Counted from the first letter of the stretch, positions 1 to 8,158 are shown. The stretch: 64,000 bases of DNA from Syntrophobacterales bacterium (GCA_019429105.1 JAHYJE010000007.1:26742-90741); one strand, 5' to 3'. Made by a program: numbers and translations. The notes: generated by a model not told the origin, from the sequence alone.

Positions 1-87
1 CGCAGGAGGAAGCTCATCCCTGATTCTTCAGGGTGAACGTTAAGCGCCCTCTTGCCATTCTGTTTTTCACCATTTTTTGTCGCTCTT

Positions 88-1260
88 TTATGCGATGAAA
101 TTGCCATAAATCATCCCTGCTGCAGTGGACATTACCACAACGATGGCGCAGTAGGTAAGGGTCTTTTTCCAGCCCATAATCCCCGTCAGCGTCAGCATTG
201 CCGGCAGCGACAAGGCCGGGCCTGCCAGCAGCAGAGCCAAAGCGGGTCCCTTTCCCATCCCGGCGCCGAGCAGCCCCTGGAGGATCGGCACCTCCGTCAG
301 CGTCGCAAAATACATGAGCGCCCCCGAAAGCGCGGCGAAGAGATTCGCCCAGAGGGAGTTGCCGCCCACCAGGCCGGCAATGACCGACTCCGGAATCAGG
401 GCCTGGTAGCCGGGACGGCCCAGGAGAAAACCCGCCACAAGAACCCCGCCCAGGAGGAGCGGCAGTATCTGCTTCATGAAGCCCCAGCTTGACTCGACCC
501 AGGAGGTCAGTTCGCCCTTGAAGAACCATGCCTTCAGGATTATGGCCAGAACGATCAGCAGCGCCGCTGTAACATACCACTTGGCGGCGAAGAGAATCTT
601 CCAGACAGCCGCATCACCGGCCGAAGGCCTTGCGAAGGAAGCAAAGATGAGGATCAGCACCATCGTCAGCAAATAGAGGGCATCCTGCCAGAGCTTGCGA
701 GTTTTTTTGTCCTCGTCCGGAAGGTAGATCTGCCCGGCCATCCGGTTAGCGTCATCCTTGCGGAAAATGAACGCCATCAAAAGACCGGTCACGACGGAAA
801 AAACAACCGCGCCAACCGCCCGGGCCAGGCCCAACTGCCAGCCCAGCACCTTCGACGTCAGGACAATCGCCAGGACGTTGATTGCCGGTCCCGAATAAAG
901 AAAGGCCGTAGCGGGGCCGATTCCCGCCCCTCGCATATAGATTCCCGCGAAAAGCGGCAGCACCGTGCAGGAGCAGACGGCCAGAACCGCCCCCGAAACC
1001 GAGGCGACCGAATAGGAGAGAAACTTGCTGGCCTGGGCGCCTAAGTACTTTAGCACCGAGGCCTGGGAAATGAAGACCGCGATCGCCCCGGCGATAAAAA
1101 AAGCGGGGATAAGGCAGGTCAGGACATGCTGCCGGGCGTAATCCTGGAGCATCATGAAGGCCTCCAGACCCGACCTGCGTATTACCTCATGATTCCAAGG
1201 AATGAAATAGGCCGCCAGAAAACCGGCCACGATGATCAATAGTTTTGTTCGTTCTTTCAT
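88..1260 (-). CDS. Predicted permease of the ArsP/YraQ (COG0701) family
   Basis: A 390-residue polytopic inner-membrane protein with about ten hydrophobic segments. The first transmembrane block is followed by the characteristic CSCTVLPLF segment (residues 96-104), and a second related half begins after a charged cytoplasmic loop (residues about 170-195, rich in D, K and E). Members of this family export organoarsenicals or act as poorly defined permeases partnered by ArsR regulators. The gene lies downstream of, and in the same direction as, an ArsR gene 160 bp away, so metalloid or thiol-related efflux under ArsR control is the likely role. The substrate cannot be read from sequence. The ATG start is preceded by an A/G-rich stretch (AAGGAGG-like, about 7-17 bases upstream). 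The 87 bases to the left show nothing further. Confidence 0.85.
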   Translation of the reverse strand: MKERTKLLIIVAGFLAAYFIPWNHEVIRRSGLEAFMMLQDYARQHVLTCLIPAFFIAGAIAVFISQASVLKYLGAQASKFLSYSVASVSGAVLAVCSCTVLPLFAGIYMRGAGIGPATAFLYSGPAINVLAIVLTSKVLGWQLGLARAVGAVVFSVVTGLLMAFIFRKDDANRMAGQIYLPDEDKKTRKLWQDALYLLTMVLILIFASFARPSAGDAAVWKILFAAKWYVTAALLIVLAIILKAWFFKGELTSWVESSWGFMKQILPLLLGGVLVAGFLLGRPGYQALIPESVIAGLVGGNSLWANLFAALSGALMYFATLTEVPILQGLLGAGMGKGPALALLLAGPALSLPAMLTLTGIMGWKKTLTYCAIVVVMSTAAGMIYGNFIA

Positions 1261-1422
1261 AACAACCTTTTTCCCTTCCTCCTTGGTTCAGGGACCATAC
1301 CCTGATATTGCTTATACGACGCACCCGCACCTAAAATACCATCCCGGGATAAATTCCGCAGCAGAGCCCTAAAACAACCCGGGGAAACCGCAATGCCATT
1401 AGGCCACGGGAAATTTTCCGAA

Positions 1423-1773
1423 TCACTCGCGGATACGGCACAGCTCTGACCGGCAGAGACCCTCACTCCGGGCGAAGAGCTCCATGATCTTCGGGTCGTC
1501 CTCAAGCCAGTGCCGAAGGTTCCCCAAAAGCGAAGCCGCATAGGGGCTGCGGCTGCCGTCGCTCAGCGAGTAGTTCGCCCAGAGACCTTCCTTTTTCCTC
1601 ACTACAAGCCCCGCAACTTCCAGTATCTTCAAATGCTTGGAAACGGTAGGCTGGGCAATGCCGAGGGCCGCCTGGATTTCGCAAACGCACATCTCGCGCT
1701 TCTGAAGCAGCTTCAGCAGCTTCACCCGATTGGGATCGGAAAGCGCTTTCATGACCATGATAAATTCTTCCAT
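1423..1773 (-). CDS. ArsR-family winged-helix transcriptional repressor (copy 1)
   Basis: A 116-residue single-domain regulator. It has the SmtB/ArsR fold with a recognition helix around IAQPTVSKHLK (residues 39-49) and an MCVCE motif (residues 28-32) at the start of helix alpha-3, the classic position of the thiol ligands for As(III), Sb(III) or similar inducers. A third cysteine pair near the C-terminus (SEGLCRSELC) could complete a site. It is transcribed toward the COG0701 permease gene, which it probably represses together with itself. A close paralogue at 16029-16379 is nearly identical over the first 50 residues. The start ATG at 1773 follows an inverted repeat and a consensus promoter directly upstream. 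Confidence 0.93.
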   Translation of the reverse strand: MEEFIMVMKALSDPNRVKLLKLLQKREMCVCEIQAALGIAQPTVSKHLKILEVAGLVVRKKEGLWANYSLSDGSRSPYAASLLGNLRHWLEDDPKIMELFARSEGLCRSELCRIRE

Positions 1774-1780
1774 AACATCC

Positions 1781-1829
1781 CCTCAATATTTCTGTTGAGG
1801 AATATAGTTGCCATCAAAGCCGTTGTCAA
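1781..1829 (-). promoter_or_regulatory. Promoter and operator of arsR copy 1
   Basis: Read on the minus strand: -35 TTGACA (1829-1824), a 17-bp spacer and -10 TATATT (1806-1801). Immediately after the -10 lies a perfect inverted repeat, CCTCAA-N8-TTGAGG (1800-1781), ending 7 bp before the arsR ATG. Placement over the transcription start is what an ArsR operator would show, so autorepression is likely (inference). Confidence 0.75.
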
Positions 1830-1904
1830 GCAACTTTTTTCCCCTCTAACAACCCCGTAATTGGCGAGCGGTCATCCCTATTTTCTTCTTTCTGAAACCT
1901 CAGA

Positions 1905-1935
1905 CAAAAAAAGATGAATCATTATATTCATCTTT
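1905..1935 (-). terminator. AT-rich hairpin, possible terminator of the dehydrogenase gene
   Basis: Arms AAAGATGAAT (1910-1919) and ATTCATCTTT (1926-1935) enclose a 6-base loop and are followed on the minus strand by a run of T. It lies downstream of the gene ending at 2087. The stem has few GC pairs, so termination is only moderately likely. Confidence 0.4.
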
Positions 1936-2040
1936 GGCTATATTTCCAATATGTAATCTTTTCAGGGATATGAATTTGGGCAGGGCTTTGGGAAAACAGG
2001 CTATTCAGGCGGAAAAAAATTTTAAAACGGTCCATCCATT

Positions 2041-2077
2041 GTGAACAGCAAGCTTGACTTTATAAACATTAAACGTC
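2041..2077 (+). repeat. Tandem copy of a dispersed AACATTAAACTTCG-like motif
   Basis: Two degenerate units in tandem, GAACAGCAAGCTTGACTTT and ATAAACATTAAACGTCTC. The same tandem arrangement recurs at 49018-49059, and single units occur at 39156, 46113-46134 (minus strand) and 60567 and inside the two MITEs. It sits just past the 3' end of the dehydrogenase gene. No function is evident. Confidence 0.5.
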
Positions 2078-2086
2078 TCTCCCCTG

Positions 2087-2980
2087 CTACGCCTCCAGCA
2101 CCCGCAACAGCGAGGAGGTGTCGTCGTATCCCCAGCCCTTTTCCATCAGAACCCTTAGTTGCCTGGCTACCAGGGTTACCACGGGCAGATCAATGCCGGC
2201 ATCGTCGGCTATTTCCTTGACAATGCGGAAATCCTTCTCATGCAGGCGCGCCTCGATCCCGGCGGAAAAATCCCGTTTCGCCATCTTGGGGCCCATCATG
2301 TCCAGCATCCGGCTTCCGGCAAAACCCGGGGCAATGGCGGCAAGAATTTTTTCCAAATCGCCCCCCTTTTCCCGGGCAAAATGCATCGCTTCGGCTATTC
2401 CCTGGATGTTGACAACCTGGACAATCTGATTGCAGGCCTTGGCAAGCTGGCCGCTGCCAGCCGGGCCGACATGGGTAATCGCCTTTCCCAGAAGCTCCAG
2501 AAGCGGCCTGGCTTTTTCCAGCGCTTCCGGCTCGCCTCCGACCATAATGGCAAGCGATCCTTCGCGGGCCGCCCTGACGCCGCCGGAAACGGGGGCATCG
2601 ATAAAAGCGATCCCCTTTTCCGCAAGCGACAGGGCGATATTGCGCGCGGCGACAGCGGAAATGGTGCTGAAAACGATGCAAAGCGCTCCGGGGATCGCGC
2701 CCTCGATGGCGCCGTTCGGCCCGAGCAGGACGGCTTCGACGTCACTTGTATTGGTCACCATGACACAGACAAAATCGGCTCCCCGGGAGGCAACAGCGGG
2801 GCTTGCGACAACTGTTGCCCCCAGCGCGGCAAGCGGCGCCGCTGCTTCCTGCCGCCGCGCATAGACGCGTAACCGGTGGCCTGCCATGAGCAGACGCTCC
2901 GCCATCGGCGCTCCCATGTTCCCCAACCCGATAAAGGCAATTGTTTTTGAGTCAAAGCTGTCTGTTCTTGTCTCGGCCAT
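2087..2980 (-). CDS. 3-hydroxyisobutyrate dehydrogenase-family NAD(P)-dependent beta-hydroxyacid dehydrogenase
   Basis: 297 residues, the usual length for the family. The N-terminal Rossmann motif GLGNMGAPM (residues 18-26) binds NAD(P). The substrate-binding segment DAPVSGGVRAAREGSLAIMVGG follows near residue 127, and the catalytic-lysine motif GSGQLAKACNQ is near residue 175. The all-alpha C-terminal domain is complete. Relatives oxidise 3-hydroxyisobutyrate, tartronate semialdehyde, gamma-hydroxybutyrate or similar short beta-hydroxyacids; the exact substrate is not visible. The gene stands alone, divergent from the trp leader region. A GGAGGGAACGAAG ribosome-binding sequence precedes the ATG at 2980. 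Confidence 0.88.
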   Translation of the reverse strand: MAETRTDSFDSKTIAFIGLGNMGAPMAERLLMAGHRLRVYARRQEAAAPLAALGATVVASPAVASRGADFVCVMVTNTSDVEAVLLGPNGAIEGAIPGALCIVFSTISAVAARNIALSLAEKGIAFIDAPVSGGVRAAREGSLAIMVGGEPEALEKARPLLELLGKAITHVGPAGSGQLAKACNQIVQVVNIQGIAEAMHFAREKGGDLEKILAAIAPGFAGSRMLDMMGPKMAKRDFSAGIEARLHEKDFRIVKEIADDAGIDLPVVTLVARQLRVLMEKGWGYDDTSSLLRVLEA

Positions 2981-3122
2981 CTCTTCGTTCCCTCCTGTAA
3001 TTTCCCACGCCAGTTTTTATCGCCTGTCCAACCAGGCTTAGACGGGGCAACGATACGAAGAACGTTTCCGTGTGTCAACATTTTTTCCGTAAAATGTGAG
3101 CGGTTTTCATTAAAAAATTTTG

Positions 3123-3151
3123 TTGACAGGGCGTTTTCACTCTGGTAGGAA
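3123..3151 (+). promoter_or_regulatory. Candidate trp operon promoter
   Basis: A consensus -35 TTGACA (3123-3128) stands 45 bp before the leader peptide ATG. At the 17-bp spacing the -10 is only TAGGAA (3146-3151), a poor match, so the assignment rests mainly on the -35 and on position. Confidence 0.4.
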
Positions 3152-3172
3152 GGAAGTCGTTTTTTAAGATTA

Positions 3173-3268
3173 ATGAAAAGTGTGGATGAAATGACCGTGA
3201 ATAATGCCTGCAAAAACTGGCGCTGGTGGAGCAAATACGAAGGGGAGAGGTTTGCCGACCGCGCTTGA
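3173..3268 (+). CDS. trpL: trp operon leader peptide with a WRWW tryptophan cluster
   Basis: A 31-codon reading frame starting ATG AAA AGT and ending TGA, too short to be called by ordinary gene finding. It contains three tryptophan codons within four (residues 16-19, N-W-R-W-W-S). It lies between a TTGACA element and a rho-independent terminator hairpin 25 bp after its stop, and upstream of trpE. This is the classic arrangement of ribosome-mediated transcription attenuation: stalling at the Trp codons when charged tRNA-Trp is scarce would disfavour the terminator. The ribosome-binding site is weak or distant (AGGAAGGAAG about 16 bases upstream). An internal ATG at codon 7 is an alternative start and keeps the Trp cluster. 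Confidence 0.8.
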   Translation: MKSVDEMTVNNACKNWRWWSKYEGERFADRA

Positions 3269-3293
3269 CCATCATTGATGTAAAAAAATACAG

Positions 3294-3334
3294 CCGTGGC
3301 AGCCTCTTTAGGCAGCCACGGTTTTTTTGTTTTC
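3294..3334 (+). terminator. trp attenuator (rho-independent terminator)
   Basis: Stem arms CCGTGGC-A-GCC (3294-3304) and GGC-A-GCCACGG (3311-3321) enclose a 6-base loop, with one A-A mismatch, and are followed by TTTTTTTG. It lies between the leader peptide and trpE, so it is the expected attenuator. Confidence 0.8.
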
Positions 3335-3383
3335 AGGATTAAAAAAGGCCGTGACGATTCGCGGCCTTTTTTAATCCTGAAAA
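3330..3383 (+). promoter_or_regulatory. Perfect 22-bp-arm hairpin directly before trpE
   Basis: The sequence from 3330 to 3351 is the exact reverse complement of 3362-3383, with a 10-base loop. The arms run from TTTTCAGGATT into AAAAAAGGCCG. It begins within the T-run of the attenuator and ends 3 bp before the first in-frame ATG of trpE. It could be a second terminator, an RNA processing site or a translation block; its base is AT-rich and it lacks a downstream T-run. Confidence 0.7.
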
Positions 3384-3401
3384 TTTATGGAGAATTTGAT
3401 C

Positions 3402-4889
3402 ATGCATGTACCGGATTTTGAAACCTTCAAAAAACTGGCGAACGAGGGAAACCTGATCCCCGTTTTCCGCGAACTGCTCGCAGATGCGGAAACACCCGTG
3501 ACGCTGCTGCTCAAACTGGCTGATCGGCCCCGGGTGTTTCTGCTGGAAAGCGTGGAAGGAGGTGAAAAATGGGGGCGTTACAGCTTTCTCGGAACTGATC
3601 CGAAGATCACCGTGAGGATTCGTAAAGATCATGTGATTATTGAGGAAAATGGAGAATCCCGGCGAATTCCTCATAAGGGAGACCCGCTCGGAGTTCTGGA
3701 GGAGCTGCTGGGGCGCCGGCGCCCGGTGTCCTTGGGGGAACTGCCCCGTTTTTACGGCGGCGCCGTCGGTTTTTTCGGTTACGACACCGTTCGTTATTTT
3801 GAGCGGCTTCCCGAGCACCGAATTCCCGGCAGCGATCAAGACGATGCCGTCTTTCTCATAACCGATACCATGGTCATTTTCGACAATGTCCGGCACACGA
3901 TAAAAATCGTCTCCTCGGCTGCGATCGACGAAGACACGAACCTGCAAACGGCATACTCGGACGCGGTGCGGAAAATCGATGAGCTGCTGGAAATTCTGCG
4001 CTCTCCCGCCGTTCCCGTAATCAGCAGTTCCCAACCCCCCATACCGGAGGAATCGTTTCACCCGGAGATAGAAAAACAGGAGTATCTGGCGATGGTTGAC
4101 CAGGCGCGAGAGTACATCATGGCCGGAGACGTCATCCAGGTTGTCCTGGCGCAACGATTCCACCGACCGACAACCGCGTCCCCCGCTGCTCTCTACCGGG
4201 CCCTGCGCTTTGTAAACCCCTCCCCCTACCTTTTCTTTCTGAAGATAGACGACACGCATCTCATTGGTTCCTCCCCGGAGGTGATGGTCCGGCTCGAGGA
4301 GGGCATAGCCGAGCTCAAGCCGATTGCGGGGACCCGACGCCGGGGGAAAACCGAGCAGGAAGACCGGGAGCTTGCCGACGAACTACTGCAGGATCCGAAG
4401 GAACGGGCCGAGCATGTCATGCTGGTGGACCTGGGGCGCAACGACCTGGGACGCGTTGCTTGCACCGGCAGCGTTCAGGTCAATCGGCTGATGGCGGTGG
4501 AGCGCTATTCCCACGTCATGCACCTTGTTTCGCTCTTGCAGGCGCAAATGCAGGAGGGGAAGAACGCCTATGATCTGCTGCGGGCGACCTTTCCCGCCGG
4601 GACACTGAGCGGCGCCCCGAAGGTACGGGCGATGGAGATCATTGCGGAGCTGGAACCATCCCCGCGCGGGGCTTATGGCGGGGCGGTGGGTTATTTCAGC
4701 TATGGAGGAAACGCAGATTTCTGCATCACGATTCGCACGCTGCTGCTTCGCAAGGGCGAGGTCTTTATCCAGGTTGGGGCGGGAATCGTCGCCGATTCCG
4801 ATCCGGAAAGCGAATATCAGGAAACGCTGGGCAAGGCGGAGGGGGTTTTCCAGGCGGTGCGCCTTGCGGAAAACGGCCTGGAGCTGTAG
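3402..4889 (+). CDS. trpE: Anthranilate synthase component I
   Basis: Converts chorismate plus ammonia (from TrpG) to anthranilate, the first step of tryptophan synthesis. From the ATG at 3402 it is 495 residues, normal for TrpE. The feedback-inhibition segment LLES near residue 42 and the C-terminal chorismate-binding core (IAGTRRRGKTEQED, HVMLVDLGRNDLGR, FPAGTLSGAPKVRAMEII, GAYGGAVGYF) are all intact. I prefer 3402 to the ATG at 3387 because GGAG at 3389-3392 is a ribosome-binding site with 9-bp spacing to 3402, while nothing precedes 3387. It is the first structural gene of the trp operon, 72 bp before trpG. Confidence 0.96.
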   Translation: MHVPDFETFKKLANEGNLIPVFRELLADAETPVTLLLKLADRPRVFLLESVEGGEKWGRYSFLGTDPKITVRIRKDHVIIEENGESRRIPHKGDPLGVLEELLGRRRPVSLGELPRFYGGAVGFFGYDTVRYFERLPEHRIPGSDQDDAVFLITDTMVIFDNVRHTIKIVSSAAIDEDTNLQTAYSDAVRKIDELLEILRSPAVPVISSSQPPIPEESFHPEIEKQEYLAMVDQAREYIMAGDVIQVVLAQRFHRPTTASPAALYRALRFVNPSPYLFFLKIDDTHLIGSSPEVMVRLEEGIAELKPIAGTRRRGKTEQEDRELADELLQDPKERAEHVMLVDLGRNDLGRVACTGSVQVNRLMAVERYSHVMHLVSLLQAQMQEGKNAYDLLRATFPAGTLSGAPKVRAMEIIAELEPSPRGAYGGAVGYFSYGGNADFCITIRTLLLRKGEVFIQVGAGIVADSDPESEYQETLGKAEGVFQAVRLAENGLEL

Positions 4890-4961
4890 CGTACCGACAT
4901 ACGCAGACAGTTGCGGCAAACCGGCGGACGGATGCCAAGGCATAAGCAAAGGAGGGGAAAA

Positions 4962-5534
4962 ATGATTTTGATGATCGATAATTATGACTCGTTCACCTAC
5001 AATCTGGTGCAGTACATAAGCCAACTGGGCGGCGAGGTGGAGGTGCAGCGCAATGATGCGATCACGCTTGCGCAAATCGAGGCGCTGCAGCCGGAGGCGA
5101 TCGTCGTCTCGCCGGGCCCCTGCACGCCCGACCAGGCGGGAATCAGCGTCGCGGTGATCCGCCGTTTTCACCAGGAGCTGCCGATCCTCGGAGTCTGCCT
5201 TGGACATCAGGCAATCGGCCAGGCCTTCGGGGGGCGCGTCATCCGGGCCAAGCGAGTCATGCATGGAAAAACCTCGCCGATCGCCAATGACGGCAGGACG
5301 ATCTTTGCCGGCCTTGCCAACCCGTTTACCGCCGGCCGCTATCATTCGCTGATTGTCGAGCGGAACTCGCTGCCCGACTGCCTCGAAATCAGCGCGGAAA
5401 CCGCCGAAGGGGAAATCATGGGGTTGCGGCACCGGTCGCTGCCGATTGAGGGAATCCAGTTTCATCCCGAATCGATTCTGACGCCGTCCGGCAAAAGGCT
5501 CATCCGCAATTTCCTGACAATGGTGAAACATTAA
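4962..5534 (+). CDS. trpG: Anthranilate synthase component II (glutamine amidotransferase)
   Basis: 190 residues. Class I glutamine amidotransferase that supplies ammonia to TrpE. The nucleophile is Cys79 in [10 protein letters not shown], and the His-Glu pair is in FHPES near the C-terminus. The N-terminal [15 protein letters not shown] signature is typical of TrpG/PabA. It is separate from trpE, not fused. The ATG at 4962 has a strong AAAGGAGGGG ribosome-binding site, so in-frame upstream codons are not used. Dual use as PabA for folate synthesis is possible, as in other bacteria with one copy. Confidence 0.95.
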   Translation: MILMIDNYDSFTYNLVQYISQLGGEVEVQRNDAITLAQIEALQPEAIVVSPGPCTPDQAGISVAVIRRFHQELPILGVCLGHQAIGQAFGGRVIRAKRVMHGKTSPIANDGRTIFAGLANPFTAGRYHSLIVERNSLPDCLEISAETAEGEIMGLRHRSLPIEGIQFHPESILTPSGKRLIRNFLTMVKH

Positions 5535-5570
5535 CGACGGCCTGCCATCGCAAAGGGGAATGAAAATTGA

Positions 5571-5665
5571 GGGGCGAACCCATCCCCACCCTTTCCCTCC
5601 CCTTGAAGGGGAGGGAAGTTGGATGCAATATTTTCAACAAGTTGAGTTATATTTTCAGATGAAAA
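5571..5665 (+). repeat. Dispersed ~85-bp repeat, copy between trpG and trpD
   Basis: Contains CCCTCCCCTTGAAGGGGAGGG, which is nearly palindromic, followed by a TGGATG-AAT-TTTCAA-AAGTTGAG-ATTTTCAG-TGAAA string. A homologous copy lies at 44661-44742 in the opposite orientation, about 80% identical by eye. Here it fills the trpG-trpD gap, interrupting an otherwise tightly packed operon. Confidence 0.7.
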
Positions 5666-5679
5666 TGGGGGAGAGAGAT

Positions 5680-6690
5680 ATGATCAAGGAAACAATAGCG
5701 AAACTGGTTGTCGGCGAAAATCTGCGGGAAGAGGAGATGCTCTCGGCCATGGGGGAGATTATGGAAGGGGCGGCCACTCCCGCCCAGATCGCCGCCTTCA
5801 TGACGGCGCTTCGGATCAAGGGCGAAACTGTCGAGGAACTGACCGGGGCCGCCCGGACCATGCGGCGAATGGCGACGAGGATCGATGCCCGTTCGTCAGT
5901 GGTCGTCGATACCTGCGGCACCGGCGGCGACGGTATGAATACCTTCAATATCTCGACGACAACGGCCTTCGTTGTCGCAGCAGCAGGGTTGACCGTCGCC
6001 AAGCACGGCAACCGGGCCGTCTCGAGCCGCTGCGGCAGCGCCGATGTCCTCGAAGCACTGGGCGTCAACATCAACGTCGGGCCGGAAATCATGGAGGAGT
6101 GCCTCCAGCAGATCGGGCTCGCCTTTCTCTTCGCCCCGCAACTCCACGGCGCGATGAAATACGCGCTCGGCCCCCGCCGGGAAATCGGCATCCGCACCAT
6201 TTTCAATATGCTGGGACCGCTGACCAACCCCGCCGGGGCGACGGCGCAGCTCATCGGCGTGTATGATCCGAAGCTTACGGAGATGTTTGCCGGGGTATTG
6301 AAAAATCTCGGGACAAAACGGGCGTTTATCGTGCACGGCGGCGGCCTTGACGAGGCGACCGTCACCGGGGAGACGAGGGTCTCGGAATTGAACGAAGGGC
6401 TTATTTCCACTTACAATATCGATCCGCTGGATTTACTGGGGGAGATTTATCCGGATAAAGATCTTGCCGGCGGGGATGCCGAAAAAAACGCCGGGATCAC
6501 GCTGGATATCCTCACTGGAAGAGCCTCCGGGGCGTCCCGGCAGATTGTCGTTCTAAATGCGGCGCTCGCCATCGTCGCCGGGGGCAAGGCAAACACCATC
6601 GCCGGGGGGATTGCGGCGGCGCAAGAGTGCATCAACAGCGGCGCCGCCCTGGAGAAGCTGCACGAGCTGAAAGAGAGGAGCAACAATTGA
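5680..6690 (+). CDS. trpD: Anthranilate phosphoribosyltransferase
   Basis: 336 residues. Transfers the phosphoribosyl group from PRPP to anthranilate. The PRPP-binding loop DTCGTGGDGMNTFNIST is near residue 78, KHGNRAVSSRCGSADVLE near residue 107, and the anthranilate-binding region with GPRREIGIRTIFNMLGPL near residue 165. The ATG at 5680 is chosen because the in-frame codons upstream come from the dispersed repeat and because GGGGGAGAGAG precedes it. The stop codon overlaps the trpC start. Confidence 0.96.
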   Translation: MIKETIAKLVVGENLREEEMLSAMGEIMEGAATPAQIAAFMTALRIKGETVEELTGAARTMRRMATRIDARSSVVVDTCGTGGDGMNTFNISTTTAFVVAAAGLTVAKHGNRAVSSRCGSADVLEALGVNINVGPEIMEECLQQIGLAFLFAPQLHGAMKYALGPRREIGIRTIFNMLGPLTNPAGATAQLIGVYDPKLTEMFAGVLKNLGTKRAFIVHGGGLDEATVTGETRVSELNEGLISTYNIDPLDLLGEIYPDKDLAGGDAEKNAGITLDILTGRASGASRQIVVLNAALAIVAGGKANTIAGGIAAAQECINSGAALEKLHELKERSNN

Positions 6691-7466
6691 TCCTGGCCGA
6701 AATTGTTGCGAAAAAGCGGAACGAAGTCGCCACGCGCCAGAAGAAAACACCCTTCAGGGCATTGGCAGAGAAGATTGCCCGGCTGCCTCCGACAAGAGAT
6801 TTTTCCACGGCGCTGAAGCGGGAAATCGCGATCATCGCCGAGCTCAAGCGGCGCTCTCCCTCTCATGGCCTGCTCCGCAAGGAGTTTGATCCGGCAAAAA
6901 TCGCCCTTCTCTATGAGAAAAACGGGGCGGCGGCTATCTCGGTTTTGACGGACGAGACCTTTTTTGGGGGAAGCGACAATGACATCGCTGCCGTCAAAAA
7001 CGCCGTTTTGCTCCCAGTCCTCCGGAAGGAGTTCATTATCGATCCCTATCAGATCGCGGAAACCAGGGCGATCGGGGCTGACGCCCTCCTCCTGATCGCG
7101 TCCCTCCTTGGCGAAAGGGAACTCCGCGACTACCGCAAGCAAGCGGAATCACTTGGCCTCGCAGCGCTGGTGGAGGTCCACAGCCAGGAAGAACTCTGGG
7201 CCGCGCTTGCCTCCGGCGCCCGCATTATCGGCGTCAACAATCGAAATTTGGATACATTGGCAACAGACCTTTGCGTTTCGCGGGAGCTGGGACCGCTGCT
7301 CCCTCCCGGACTGACAAAAGTCAGCGAAAGCGGTATAGAAACAGAAACCGACATCGCCGCGCTGCGCGCGGCCGGGTTCAACGCGTTTCTGATCGGCGGG
7401 GCGCTCCTTTCCTCTCCGGACCCTGGGGCGAAGCTGAGAAATTTGACAAAAATGAGGGGAACATGA
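6687..7466 (+). CDS. trpC: Indole-3-glycerol-phosphate synthase
   Basis: 259 residues, a TIM barrel that closes the indole ring from carboxyphenylamino-deoxyribulose phosphate. Visible conserved pieces are IAELKRRSPSHGLL (catalytic Lys and substrate binding), SVLTDETFFGG, LRKEFIIDPYQI, IGVNNRNL and SESGI. The start is the TTG at 6687, which overlaps the trpD stop (TTGA) and has GAGAGGAG 6 bp upstream. No ATG occurs in frame near the N-terminus. It is separate from trpF, unlike in enterics. Confidence 0.95.
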   Translation: MILAEIVAKKRNEVATRQKKTPFRALAEKIARLPPTRDFSTALKREIAIIAELKRRSPSHGLLRKEFDPAKIALLYEKNGAAAISVLTDETFFGGSDNDIAAVKNAVLLPVLRKEFIIDPYQIAETRAIGADALLLIASLLGERELRDYRKQAESLGLAALVEVHSQEELWAALASGARIIGVNNRNLDTLATDLCVSRELGPLLPPGLTKVSESGIETETDIAALRAAGFNAFLIGGALLSSPDPGAKLRNLTKMRGT

Positions 7467-8158
7467 CTGAAATCAAGATCTGCGGAATCACCAACAGCGA
7501 GGACGCCCTCGCAGCAGCAGCTTTGGGGGCAAATGCACTTGGGTTTATCTTTCAAGCGACAAGTCCCCGATATATATCTCCGATAGAGGCAAAGGAAATA
7601 ATAGAGCTGCTGCCGCCCGCCATAACCAGGGTCGGGGTTTTCGTCAACAGCGGTGGGGACGAGGTAAAAAAGACAGCCGACATCTGCGGGCTGGACATAA
7701 TCCAGTTGCATGGAGACGAGTCCCCGGAATACTGCCGCCGTTTCCCGCCGAAGTCGCTAGTAAAGGCCGTTTTTCTCAGCAGTAATGATGACCTTGCCTG
7801 CCTCGGCAGCTACCATGTCCGGGCCTTCCTCGCGGACTCCCGCCATGACGGCCGGTACGGCGGAACCGGCAGGAAGGCCAACTGGGAGCTTGCCGCCCGG
7901 GCCGCTGAGAAATATCCGCTGATCCTCGCCGGGGGACTAAGCGAGACAAATATCGCCGCCGCCCTGACAAAGGTGAAGCCGGCAGCCGTCGATATCAACA
8001 GCGGCATTGAGAAAGCGCCGGGGATAAAGGATCATGAACGAATGAGGCAGCTCATCGCGGTCGTGAAAAATCATGACCGGGCCTCATCAGGCGGCGGCTC
8101 TACCGCTGCAAACGGCATTTTCGCGCACAGAGGCCTTACTTCGCCTGCCATTTCCTGA
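7463..8158 (+). CDS. trpF: Phosphoribosylanthranilate isomerase
   Basis: 231 residues. Performs the Amadori rearrangement preceding TrpC. Catalytic Cys lies in the N-terminal KICGIT motif, and the acid residue in HDGRYGGTGRKANWELA. The phosphate-binding end of the barrel (LAGGLSETNIAAAL, AVDINSGIE) is present. The protein carries about 20 extra C-terminal residues (from around DRASSGGG) beyond the usual 205-210 length, with low-complexity composition. The ATG overlaps the trpC TGA (ATGA), implying translational coupling. Confidence 0.94.
   Translation: MTEIKICGITNSEDALAAAALGANALGFIFQATSPRYISPIEAKEIIELLPPAITRVGVFVNSGGDEVKKTADICGLDIIQLHGDESPEYCRRFPPKSLVKAVFLSSNDDLACLGSYHVRAFLADSRHDGRYGGTGRKANWELAARAAEKYPLILAGGLSETNIAAALTKVKPAAVDINSGIEKAPGIKDHERMRQLIAVVKNHDRASSGGGSTAANGIFAHRGLTSPAIS

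Noticed and set aside
4383..5531. 382-codon open frame on the minus strand
   Set aside because: Lies antisense to trpE and trpG, which have full family motifs; its translation resembles no protein and reflects GC-rich codon structure.
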